This document shows positions 35,743 through 44,600 of a stretch of DNA of 64,000 nucleotides, piece by piece (the first letter of the stretch is position 1; every line of letters starts with the position of its first letter). The stretch is from Iphinoe sp. HA4291-MV1 (GTDB taxonomy: Bacteria; Cyanobacteriota; Cyanobacteriia; Cyanobacteriales; Nostocaceae). The stretch spans positions 62,001 to 126,000 of the forward strand of contig JAHHHH010000009.1 of assembly GCA_019359415.1 (NCBI GenBank). Direction: 5' to 3'. The notes below the pieces were generated by a model that ran no database searches, was not told the origin of the DNA, and was given only the letters and a program-made list of their open reading frames with translations. The translations under genes and the position numbers were made by a program.

Positions 35743-37293
35743 ATGTCCAGGATGCTGAAGCGTCGTCAATTTCTCCAGGGTTCGCTTGCGGCTGCGACGA
35801 GTGTAGGTGTGTCTGCTGTTCGTGCTTCTGCGGTTCGTACTAAGGAAGATTATATTGAGGCGATAGTTATTGGTAGCGGCTTTGGTGGAGCAGTCGCATC
35901 ACTACGCCTTGGTCAGGCGGGAATTGAAACAATCGTACTGGAGCGGGGGCGACGATGGCAAATCACTGACGCTGGTGATACTTTTAGCACATACCAAAAA
36001 CCGGATGGTCGTTCTACTTGGCTCAGTCCGACTACAGTTGTATTTGAGCAGGTTCCTATTGACGTATACACTGGCGTTTTTGATGTCAAGAGAGGTGATG
36101 GCGTCATTGCCTATCGGGGAGCAGGCGTTGGTGGCGGTTCGCTTGTCTACAACGCTATCACATATCAGCCAACTCAAGAACTTTTCTATCAAGTCTTTCC
36201 ACGCACTATCAATTACGAAGAACTTGATCGGGTTTATTATCCACGGGTGCGTTCTATCCTCAAGCCTTCTCCAATACCAGACGACATTCTACAGACTAAC
36301 TATTACTTATCAAGCCGCACCTCTGTGGAGCAAGCACTCAAGGCTGGGTTAAAAGCCCGTAAACTTGACATTGCCGTTGATTGGGACATCATTCGTCAGG
36401 AAATTACTGGTCAGAAGGTTCCTTCCGCTATCATAGGTCAGGTGTACTACGGTATTAATAGTGGTGCAAAAAACAGCTTAGATCGTAACTACTTGAGCAT
36501 GGCAGAGGCAACTGGAAAAGTTGAAATTCGACCCCTACATGTGGTCACTTCAATAGAGGAATCCGATAAAGAGCGTTACCGCATTGTCTGCAATCAAATC
36601 GATGAGCAAGGGACAGTGATTACCCAAAAGTCCTTTGTTTGTCGCTATCTGTTTTTGGCTGCTGGTTCAATTGGAACCACTGAACTTCTGTTACGTGCTA
36701 GGGCGAATGGTACATTGCGCCGCTTGAACAATCAGTTAGGGAAGTTTTGGGGGACTAATGGCGATGGAATAAGTTCTGTCATCACCAATGGTCTGACTAA
36801 TCCTACACAAGGTGGTCCAGCAGCCACAGTCATTGAGCACCTTGACAATCCAATTGCTCCAGTAGTAATAGAGCAAGTCCCCTTCCCGAGTGTACACGAA
36901 GGTGTCATCACTTCTCTTGATCTGGCAATTGCCAAACCGGAAGGTTATCTCACTTACAATGCCTCTACCCAGTCAGCAGATCTATTCTGGCCCAACAACT
37001 CAGCTAATAATCAGAAAAATGCTCAGGCTCTTGAGTATACCTACCAACTGCTCAACCAAGCCAATAGTACAACTCTGGCGCGATCGCTTGACTTTAGTTC
37101 TACAGCTCACCCCCTTGGCGGTGCAACAATAGGTGCTGTATGCGATACTTACGGACAAGTTCACGGCTATCGTAACTTGTTTATTGTTGATGGTTCGCTC
37201 ATCCCAGGCTCGACAGCTTGCACAAATCCCTCGTTCACCATCGCTGCTTTGGCGGAACGGTGCATGGATCGCTTTCTCAACCGGAGTACTTGA
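35743..37293 (+). CDS. Tat-exported GMC-type FAD oxidoreductase (cholesterol oxidase-like)
   Basis: 516 aa. Tat signal MSRMLKRRQFLQGSLAAATSVGVSA. The Rossmann FAD motif is IVIGSGFGGAVASLRLGQAG, followed by VLERGRRW. GAGVGGGSLVYNA is the conserved GMC segment. Near the C-terminus, HPLGGATIGAVCDTYGQVHG and NLFIVDGSLIPGSTACTNPS carry the expected catalytic His region. The family oxidises sterols and other alcohols; the substrate here is unknown. AAAGGAG lies 8 bp before ATG. It follows phoX and phoD, all three being Tat-exported. Confidence 0.88.
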   Translation: MSRMLKRRQFLQGSLAAATSVGVSAVRASAVRTKEDYIEAIVIGSGFGGAVASLRLGQAGIETIVLERGRRWQITDAGDTFSTYQKPDGRSTWLSPTTVVFEQVPIDVYTGVFDVKRGDGVIAYRGAGVGGGSLVYNAITYQPTQELFYQVFPRTINYEELDRVYYPRVRSILKPSPIPDDILQTNYYLSSRTSVEQALKAGLKARKLDIAVDWDIIRQEITGQKVPSAIIGQVYYGINSGAKNSLDRNYLSMAEATGKVEIRPLHVVTSIEESDKERYRIVCNQIDEQGTVITQKSFVCRYLFLAAGSIGTTELLLRARANGTLRRLNNQLGKFWGTNGDGISSVITNGLTNPTQGGPAATVIEHLDNPIAPVVIEQVPFPSVHEGVITSLDLAIAKPEGYLTYNASTQSADLFWPNNSANNQKNAQALEYTYQLLNQANSTTLARSLDFSSTAHPLGGATIGAVCDTYGQVHGYRNLFIVDGSLIPGSTACTNPSFTIAALAERCMDRFLNRST

Positions 37294-37378
37294 GGTCAAG
37301 GCTTAAAGCAACTCCGCCGTTCCCCTGGTTCCGTTCCTCCACCTGGGGACTTCCCGCAAGGAGTGTTAAACCGCAATT

Positions 37379-38011
37379 CTAAATCCTTTCCCTCACCCAA
37401 TGACGAAAATTCCGCGTCATTATTCCCATCACCCCAATTCTTTGACTTTCTTCCAAAAACTTTGGAATTTCAATTAAAGGGAGTTGTGCAAAAGTAGGTG
37501 AATTATCACACTCTACATATTCCCCATGTTGCAGTTGGTAAATGTGCAGCACACCTTCGTCGTAACGCCAAAGTTCAGGAATACCCAGAGAAGCATAAAT
37601 CTGGAATCTATCCAGAGATGAACTGGTCAAATCTATTTCTATCACTAAGTCGGGTGCTGGGTCGCTATTTAGGTCAATCGCTGTTTTGTTTCTCACCCGT
37701 GCTTCATTCCGGATGTAGTAGCTGCTATCAGGTTCAGCACCACGCCGTAAATCTTCGCGTTTCAAGGTTGTGGAACCCGTGGGAAGAATTTCTAAATTTA
37801 ACTCTTCCCCAAGAACAAAAACCAAACGTTCAATTAATCTGTTCCAATATTCATGGGGCAAGAGTGGCGTCATAATTTCCAGCGTACCTCTGTCGTAAGC
37901 CATTCGGGAAGCTCGATCCTCTCCCATTTCTGCTAGCATGGTTTCAAAGGTCTGCCAGCTGATGTTTCTTAAAACAACTCTTGATTCTGAGGGGATGTGT
38001 GTTGTTACCAT
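37379..38011 (-). CDS. Uma2 family endonuclease-like protein (DUF820)
   Basis: 210 aa, a second Uma2-like protein in the window. Seen: SWQTFETMLAEMGEDRASR, then EIMTPLLPHEYWNRLIERLV, EPDSSYYI, and the PD-(D/E)XK core DPAPDLVIEIDLTSSSLDRFQIYASLGIPELWRYD. It lacks the coiled-coil tail of the other copy, so the two belong to different subgroups. The function of the family is unproven. It is convergent with the GMC oxidoreductase gene. Confidence 0.87.
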   Translation of the reverse strand: MVTTHIPSESRVVLRNISWQTFETMLAEMGEDRASRMAYDRGTLEIMTPLLPHEYWNRLIERLVFVLGEELNLEILPTGSTTLKREDLRRGAEPDSSYYIRNEARVRNKTAIDLNSDPAPDLVIEIDLTSSSLDRFQIYASLGIPELWRYDEGVLHIYQLQHGEYVECDNSPTFAQLPLIEIPKFLEESQRIGVMGIMTRNFRHWVRERI

Positions 38012-38176
38012 TGCTTTATTAGATGCAGGCTTATACCATAAAACATAGCGTTATCTAAAAATTTAAAGTAATAAAATAAAAAGCATCCTTCTTAAGTAAG
38101 ATTTTTGACACAAAAACGGTGAGATAAAATAGAAAAAGTAGGATTCGGGGGACCATTTTACTGGTCATAGACGCTT

Positions 38177-39919
38177 ATCGAGAATATCTTTGGTAATCTC
38201 CAAGGTCTAAAGTCCAGTCAGCTGAAGCAACTACAGCGACTGTATCATCAGCGCATACCGGGCGATCGCATCACCACGCCCGAGTTTTCCCAGCGACTGG
38301 CAGCAATTAGCACTGAAATCAATCAGCCTATGTGTACCTACCTCAACCGTCGCGGACAGGTGATCCGCGTAGGGGTAGGTACACCGCGTCAAACGCAAAT
38401 TCCACCTTTGGAATTGCCCCGTTATGGCGCAGAGCGATTGAGCGGTATTCGTTGCATCGCTACTCACTTAAAGCCAGAACCGCCTAACGAAGCGGCGCTG
38501 ACATCTATGGCATTGCAACGGTTAGATGCCCTAGTTATGCTGAATATTACTGGGACGGGATTTCAACGACGAGGTGGTGGCGCGACTGGATACGTCAAAG
38601 AAGCTTACCTAGCTCACCTGACACCCCAAGATGCTCACGCCCTCATCACAACTCCGGCTTCGTTTACACAACACAAGAGCAATCTCCCGTACACAAGTTG
38701 GAGCGTTTCGCCACCAATGAGTCTGGATATGCTGACGCAGCAGGACTTCATGAATTTAGTGGAAGGACTAGAAACAGAATTCCGACGGGAATTTGTCGCA
38801 CAAGAAGTAGACGCAGATCATGATCGCGTCCTCATTGTTGGCGTTATGACTGAAGACATAACTCCTCAACAATTCCAAGACACCTTGGAAGAATTGGGGC
38901 GATTGGTGGATACCGCTGGGGGCGAGGTATTGCAGATCATGCAGCAAAAGCGATCGCGCATTCATCCGCAGACGGTAGTTGGTGAAGGTAAAGTCCAAGA
39001 AATCGCCATCGCTGCTCAAACCTTAGGAACAAACCTCATTGTCTTTGATCGCGACCTTTCACCTGCACAAGTTCGTAATTTAGAATCCCAAATTGGAGTT
39101 CGGGTTGTTGATCGCACCGAAGTGATTTTGGATATCTTTGCCCAACGTGCTCAATCTCGTGCTGGTAAATTGCAAGTTGAACTTGCACAGCTAGAATATA
39201 TGCTACCACGACTGGCTGGTCGAGGTCAAGCAATGTCTAGACTGGGGGGTGGTATTGGAACTCGTGGTCCTGGTGAAACTAAACTAGAAACAGAACGCCG
39301 TGCTATTGGGCGGCGTATTGCTCGACTGCAACAAGAAGTCAACCAACTACAAGCACATCGGGAGCGGTTGCGCCAGCGGCGACAACATCAGGAGATTCCC
39401 TCAGTAGCTATTGTTGGTTATACCAACGCTGGCAAATCTACGTTGCTGAATACTCTCACAAATGCTGAAGTTTACACAGCAGACCAGTTATTTGCCACTC
39501 TCGACCCTACCACACGCCGCCTAGTTGTTCCCCATGGCGAAACGGATGAACCTCAAGAGATTCTAGTGACAGATACAGTAGGGTTTATTCACGAATTGCC
39601 CACATCTTTAATGGATGCGTTCCGTGCTACCCTAGAGGAAGTCACGGAAGCAGATGCTCTGCTGCATTTGGTAGATTTGTCTCATCCTGCTTGGTTGAGT
39701 CATATTCGCTCTGTGAGGGAAATTTTGGCACAAATGCCAGTAACTCCAGGTCCGGCGCTGGTAGTCTTTAACAAGATTGATGATGTAGATAGCAAAAATT
39801 TAGTATTAGCGCAGGAAGAATTTCCCCTAGCGGTGTTTATTTCCGCGAACCAGCGTTTAGGATTAGAAACTTTACGCCAGCGTCTCGGACAACTAGTTGA
39901 ATATGCCGCTTTTCACTAA
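38177..39919 (+). CDS. hflX: Ribosome-associated GTPase HflX, non-canonical start
   Basis: HflX splits stalled ribosomes under stress. The GTPase domain is visible: G1 GYTNAGKSTLL, G3 DTVGFIHELP and G4 VVFNKIDD. It is preceded by the glycine-rich linker SRLGGGIGTRGPGETKLE. The first canonical start is ATG 38330, but the same frame continues upstream with convincing protein sequence (NLQGLKSSQLKQLQRLYHQR, then GDRITTPEFSQRLAAISTEI). An in-frame stop lies at 38168-38170. No ATG, GTG or TTG occurs between 38171 and 38330. ATC 38177 (IENIFGN) is the most likely original start position. Confidence 0.88.
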   Translation: MENIFGNLQGLKSSQLKQLQRLYHQRIPGDRITTPEFSQRLAAISTEINQPMCTYLNRRGQVIRVGVGTPRQTQIPPLELPRYGAERLSGIRCIATHLKPEPPNEAALTSMALQRLDALVMLNITGTGFQRRGGGATGYVKEAYLAHLTPQDAHALITTPASFTQHKSNLPYTSWSVSPPMSLDMLTQQDFMNLVEGLETEFRREFVAQEVDADHDRVLIVGVMTEDITPQQFQDTLEELGRLVDTAGGEVLQIMQQKRSRIHPQTVVGEGKVQEIAIAAQTLGTNLIVFDRDLSPAQVRNLESQIGVRVVDRTEVILDIFAQRAQSRAGKLQVELAQLEYMLPRLAGRGQAMSRLGGGIGTRGPGETKLETERRAIGRRIARLQQEVNQLQAHRERLRQRRQHQEIPSVAIVGYTNAGKSTLLNTLTNAEVYTADQLFATLDPTTRRLVVPHGETDEPQEILVTDTVGFIHELPTSLMDAFRATLEEVTEADALLHLVDLSHPAWLSHIRSVREILAQMPVTPGPALVVFNKIDDVDSKNLVLAQEEFPLAVFISANQRLGLETLRQRLGQLVEYAAFH

Positions 39920-39935
39920 ATAAATTTTATTCTCT

Positions 39936-40000
39936 GTCAGAATAGGGGTGTGGGGTGTAAGTGCAGAATAAGCGCAACCTTCACACCCCTAAATTCTGAC
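39936..40000. terminator. Long hairpin after hflX
   Basis: GTCAGAATAGGGGTGTG (39936-39952) is nearly complementary to CACACCCCTAAATTCTGAC (39982-40000), giving a stem of about 17 bp with a small bulge. No T-tract follows. It may act as a 3' stabilising hairpin or terminator 17 bp after the hflX stop. Confidence 0.5.
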
Positions 40001-40114
40001 TGATATTAGGGGAAGCGATATCACCACATGACAAACTCAGTAATGAATAAAATTTGTGGTGCAAGTCCTACAAAGGCGTATGATGAGGCAAAATAAATTT
40101 TCCGCAACACCTCC

Positions 40115-41092
40115 ATGCGTCGAGACTCAATTTTCTACAAACTATTTCAACAATCACCAAGCCTGTTATTTGAATTATTGGTAAATCCCCCAGCCAATGC
40201 TGATGGTTATCGCTTTGATTCAGTAGCTGTCAAGGAACCCAAATTTGAAATTGACGGGGTATTTCTTCCACCTGATACTGCTGATGCAGGAGTTGTCTAT
40301 TTCAGCGTTCGCGTAGCGTGCCGTAGGCAAGTCCAATTTCAAAAAGATGAAAGACTCTATGAAAGGTTATTTGCCGAGTCATTATTGTACTTCTACCGCA
40401 ATCGCGTAAGATACAGTGATTGGCAAGCTGTGGTCATTTATCCGTCGCGCACTACTGAACAAAGCGATACTCATCCCTATCGAGCACTACTGAACAGCGA
40501 ACAAGTGCACCGTGTTTACTTAGATGAATTGGGAGATATTCGCCAATTACCTTTGTTGTTAGCGCTGATGGTACTAACTACCGTAGCGGAAGACCAAGCA
40601 CCAGAACAAGCCAGATATTTACTCACCAGAACACGCCAACAACAGTCCCAAGCATCCAGTCGCGCCATAATAGAAATGATCACGACGATAATGGTGTACA
40701 AATTTGAAACATTAAGCCGAGCCGAGGTGGAACTCATGTTGGGGATAACTTTACAGCAAACGAGAGTTTATCGAGAAATTAAGGAAGAAGGACGACAAGA
40801 AGGACGACAGGAAGGACGACAGGAAGGACGACAAGAAGGACGACAAGAAGGACGACAAGAAGGACGACAGGAAGGACGACAGGAAGGACGACAGGAAGGA
40901 CGACAGGAAGCAACGGTTAAATTGATTGTTCGATTGTTGACTAAGCGCCTTGGACAGGAACTGTCTGAGGAAATGCAAGCAACGATTTCTCATTTACCCT
41001 ATGAAGTGCTTGAGAATCTAAGCGTTGCTCTGTTGGATTTTACCAGCTTGGCAGATTTACAAGCTTGGTTAGATGCACAAGAAATAACATAA
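40115..41092 (+). CDS. Rpn/DUF2887-type PD-(D/E)XK nuclease family protein with GRQE repeats
   Basis: 325 aa. The N-terminus (MRRDSIFYKLFQQSPSLLFELL) and FEIDGVFLPP (catalytic-type Asp) match the cyanobacterial Rpn/DUF2887 family. The expected following motif is a strand with E-V-Q-F-Q-K-D. Here it reads YFSVRVACRRQVQFQKDERLY: a dispersed repeat (40304-40332) is translated in place and the catalytic Glu is gone, so activity is doubtful. A run of about ten GRQE units (40786-40912) precedes a conserved helical C-terminus (LIVRLLTKRLGQELSEEMQA). Otherwise full length. Confidence 0.85.
   Translation: MRRDSIFYKLFQQSPSLLFELLVNPPANADGYRFDSVAVKEPKFEIDGVFLPPDTADAGVVYFSVRVACRRQVQFQKDERLYERLFAESLLYFYRNRVRYSDWQAVVIYPSRTTEQSDTHPYRALLNSEQVHRVYLDELGDIRQLPLLLALMVLTTVAEDQAPEQARYLLTRTRQQQSQASSRAIIEMITTIMVYKFETLSRAEVELMLGITLQQTRVYREIKEEGRQEGRQEGRQEGRQEGRQEGRQEGRQEGRQEGRQEGRQEATVKLIVRLLTKRLGQELSEEMQATISHLPYEVLENLSVALLDFTSLADLQAWLDAQEIT
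40304..40332. repeat. Dispersed palindromic repeat inside the Rpn nuclease gene
   Basis: The core GTTCGCGTAGCGTGCCGTAG belongs to a dispersed repeat type common in filamentous cyanobacteria. The related form TTCGCGTAGCGTTCCGCAGG occurs seven times in the WD40 gene at 41880-42910. It is translated as SVRVACRRQ within the nuclease core. Confidence 0.75.
40786..40912. repeat. 12-bp tandem repeat encoding GRQE
   Basis: About ten units of GGACGACA(A/G)GAA encode (GRQE)n. The units vary only at one synonymous position, suggesting recent expansion. It is probably an extended charged helix linking nuclease core and C-terminal domain. Confidence 0.9.
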
Positions 41093-41181
41093 CTAACGCT
41101 ATCCGTAGTGATGGTTACAACACCAGTGTGACAAAATGCTGATACACGAATTCTTATTATAAAAAATAATATTGTTATGCT

Positions 41182-41457
41182 ATGAAAACTTTTGCGAATC
41201 TGCTGATATCGATAGTTATAGCTTTATGGGTGGTGGGAGTAGCAATCCTCTCAGTGCAAAACGTTGAACCAGTATCTTTGAGATTTCTTAGCTTTCAGTC
41301 CATTCAAATTCCAGTAGGTTTAGTCCTAGCTTTTTGTGCTGGCGTAGGGATAATTGGTATAGCGTTGCTGCAACCTCTCTGGAGTCTTGCGAGTTCTGAG
41401 GAAAGAAATTCTCAATCAGGTGACGAAAACGAATTCTTTGCCGATGAGGAGTTTTGA
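41182..41457 (+). CDS. LapA/DUF1049-like small membrane protein
   Basis: 91 aa with two transmembrane segments (about 5-25 and 45-67), the first followed by LSVQNVEPVSLRFLSFQSIQIPVGLVL. This 'N-x-x-P-V-x-L-x-F' pattern before the second helix is typical of the LapA domain. The acidic C-terminal tail is cytoplasmic. Related E. coli LapA/LapB proteins act in envelope lipid control, but the cyanobacterial role is unknown. It stands alone with an AT-rich upstream region. Confidence 0.8.
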   Translation: MKTFANLLISIVIALWVVGVAILSVQNVEPVSLRFLSFQSIQIPVGLVLAFCAGVGIIGIALLQPLWSLASSEERNSQSGDENEFFADEEF

Positions 41458-41469
41458 GGTTCATTTATC

Positions 41470-41668
41470 AATACGGTTCAGTTAAGAGAATGGTAGGTTG
41501 GGTAGAGCGTCAGCGAAACCCAACAAACGTTTGATATTGTTGGGTTTCGTTCCTCAACCCAACCTACGCCAATATCAATACTGCTCGGTTAAGAATAGTT
41601 GAGGTGCCAGAAACCCGGTTTCTTAAAGAAACCGGGTTTCTAATTTTTGCTTATCCGAGCAGTATTGA
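41470..41668. mobile_element. Composite MITE-like repeat region
   Basis: CAATACGGTTCAGTTAAG at 41470-41487 is identical to the terminus of the 115-bp element at 3865. Next comes a long inverted repeat (GTAGGTTGGG...CCCAACCTAC). A second element of 92 bp is bounded by CAATACTGCTCGGTTAAG (41577-41594) and its near-perfect reverse complement (41651-41668, 17 of 18). That element encloses an AGAAACCCGGTTTCT hairpin. It appears that one element inserted into, or replaced the right end of, another. Confidence 0.65.
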
Positions 41669-41672
41669 CACT

Positions 41673-44600
41673 TCACTGACTCCCAATTCCATCGCACAGA
41701 TGCCTATCGCTCTCACTCACATTCCGGTTCGTCCTCAAATAATCACGCACCCAATCACAACCGCGCACCAGTAAATCGTCCAGATTCAAATTCCACAAAA
41801 TCACCGTGTTGTCCAAACTTGCAGAAGCAATTGTTTTGCCGTCGGGACTGAAAGCCACGCCTAAGACCGGATAGCTATGACCACTCTTCGCGTAGCGTTC
41901 CGCAGGAAAGGTTTTGAGCAACTGCCCTTGCTGGTTCCACAACCGTACCGTCTTGTCCAAACTTGCAGAAGCGATTGTTTTGCCGTTGGGACTGAAAGCC
42001 ACGCCTATGACCGGATAGCTATGACCACTCTTCGCGTAGCGTTCCGCAGGAAAGGTTTTGAGCAACTGCCCTTGCAGGTTCCACAACCGTACCGTCTTGT
42101 CATAACTTGCAGAAGCAATTGTTTTGCCGTCGGGACTGAAAGCCACGCCTAAGACCGCAGAGCTATGACCACTCTTCGCGTAGCGTTCCGCAGGAAAGGT
42201 TTTGAGCAACTGCCCTTGCAGGTTCCACAACCGTACCGTCTTGTCCCAACTTGCAGAAGCAATTGTTTTGCCGTCGGGACTGAAAGCCACGCCTAAGACC
42301 GGATAGCTATGACCACTCAAGGTTTTGAGCAACTGCCCTTGCTGGTTCCACAACCGTACCGTCTTGTCGTCACTTGCAGAAGCAATTGTTTTGCCGTCGG
42401 GACTGAAAGCCACGCCTAAGACCGCAGAGCTATGACCACTCTTCGCGTAGCGTTCCGCAGGAAAGGTTTTGAGCAACAGCCCTTGCTGGTTCCACAACCG
42501 TACCGTCTTGTCGTCACTTGCAGAAGCAATTGTTTTGCCGTCGGGACTGAAAGCCACGCCTAAGACCTCCGAGCTATGACCACTCTTCGCGTAGCGTTCC
42601 GCAGGAAAGGTTTTGAGCAACTGCCCTTGCAGGTTCCACAACCGTACCGTCTTGTCCGAACTTGCAGAAGCGATTGTTTTGCCGTCGGGACTGAAAGCCA
42701 CGCCTAAGACCTCCGAGCTATGACCACTCTTCGCGTAGCGTTCCGCAGGAAAGGTTTTGAGCAACTGCCCTTGCAGGTTCCACAACCGTACCGTCTTGTC
42801 CGAACTTGCAGAAGCGATTGTTTTGCCGTCGGGACTGAAAGCCACGCCTAAGACCTCCGAGCTATGACCACTCTTCGCGTAGCGTTCCGCAGGAAAGGTT
42901 TTGAGCAACTGCCCTTGCAGGTTCCACAACCGTACCGTCTTGTCCGAACTTGCAGAAGCGATTGTTTTGCCGTCGGGACTGAAAGCCACGCCTAAGACCT
43001 CCGAGCTATGACCTTCTAAACGGTTGCGTTCTTTTATCTGGTAAACTGCTTGCCAAAGTGTTGGTACAACCTCAGCTTTAATTTGGGGTTTGTCTGTTAC
43101 CCAAGTTGCTTTTTGCAGTTTTATCCCAGATCTCAGACCTTCTATCAAAGCTTCAAACTTTTGATTAGACAAAAACAACGCTTCTGAGGATGTTCTGAAA
43201 GCTTTGATTTCATTTTGTTGGGCTTTGATTTGATTTTCTTGAGCTTGGCGGTACTGAAAGAAAGCCACCAGCCCTAGCCCAGTTGCACCAAAAAAACCAG
43301 CTAGCGCTGCAACTAAGGCAAACGTGATATTCCTACGCGCTCTTTTTTGACGTTCAATTTCTTCTTGCTGTCGCCTCAGTTCTTCTTGCTGGCGTCGCTC
43401 TTTTTCAACCTCCTCAGCATCACGAACTCTAGCACTCTCATCTAAAAACAGCATCGCCCGTTCAAACTCTGGATCATAACGCCCAGCCCAAGCTTGATTC
43501 GGTTTATTTCGTTCTCGCCAATTCCAAGCAATCGTGAGTTCCGGATCGCGCCAAAGTCCGGCTTGCTTTTCCTGGTACAGTGCTGAAGTTTCCGCCAAAC
43601 GGCGATAAATCCGAGCCGACAGAGCTTCTTCTTCCACCCAGTCTTTTAACTTCTGCCAAACCCGCATGAAACTTTCATGGGAAATATCCAGTACAGAATT
43701 TTCATCCAACCTCACGCCCACAGGCGGCATGAGAAATGACCGACCAGGAGCGCGGAACTGCTCTACAATATCAATAACTGCTGTTTCATTTGCTTCCGCC
43801 ACAGCACAAACTTCACTCAGTTTTGTGGGGCGACGAATCCCGCGACTATCGGAACCTTTCTCTGTGAGACATTTAAACAGTTTTTCAGCAATCTTTTTGC
43901 AGCGTTCATCCGGTAATTGATTATAAATTTCATCCGCATGTTGGGACAGCGCCTTGTCCATCCCACCGATCGCCTCATAATGTTGTAAGTCAATCGGTTC
44001 CCCAAGTTGATGATAATTCCAAGTCTGCATCAGCGCGTGTTGCAAAATCGGTAACTGGTCTGGGTTATCACCCACATCATTAATGAGCCGATTCACCAAG
44101 CGTGGTGTGATTTCCTCTTTACCCACAGCTACTGGACCTGTAATTGCTGCTCGCAGTTGGTCGCGGGTTAAGCGTGGAATCAAGTATTGACTGTCATTTA
44201 TCGCTTCCGGTAAATCCCGGAATTGGGCGCAGTCTCCCAGAAAATCCGATCGCATGGTCAGCACGACATAAATTGGCAACTCCTGCTGCTGAGTTCCTTC
44301 CAAAAGGAGCTTGACAAATGCGGCTGCTTCCTCACCAGAATCCTTCCTAGGAGAGTTTTGCTTAAATCGAAACAGTTCCTCAAACTGGTCAACCACAATC
44401 AGCAAGTTTTCGTGACTCGGTTTTCTCGCCTGCTGGACAACTTCGACCAGTCCTAAAGCACCGCGTCGAAGAACTGTTTCAGTAATAATAGTTTGAATGA
44501 GGGCATCTTCTGTATTTATTTTTATATCTATTTCTGTATCTAAACCAAAAACCTCAGGATAATTCAGCGCCTGCGCCAAATTCCCGATGGGGTTATTTCC

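Noticed and set aside
41880-43014. CRISPR-like spacing of near-identical repeats
   Set aside because: The repeats are in-frame WD40 units of about 140 bp without variable spacers; they code for protein.
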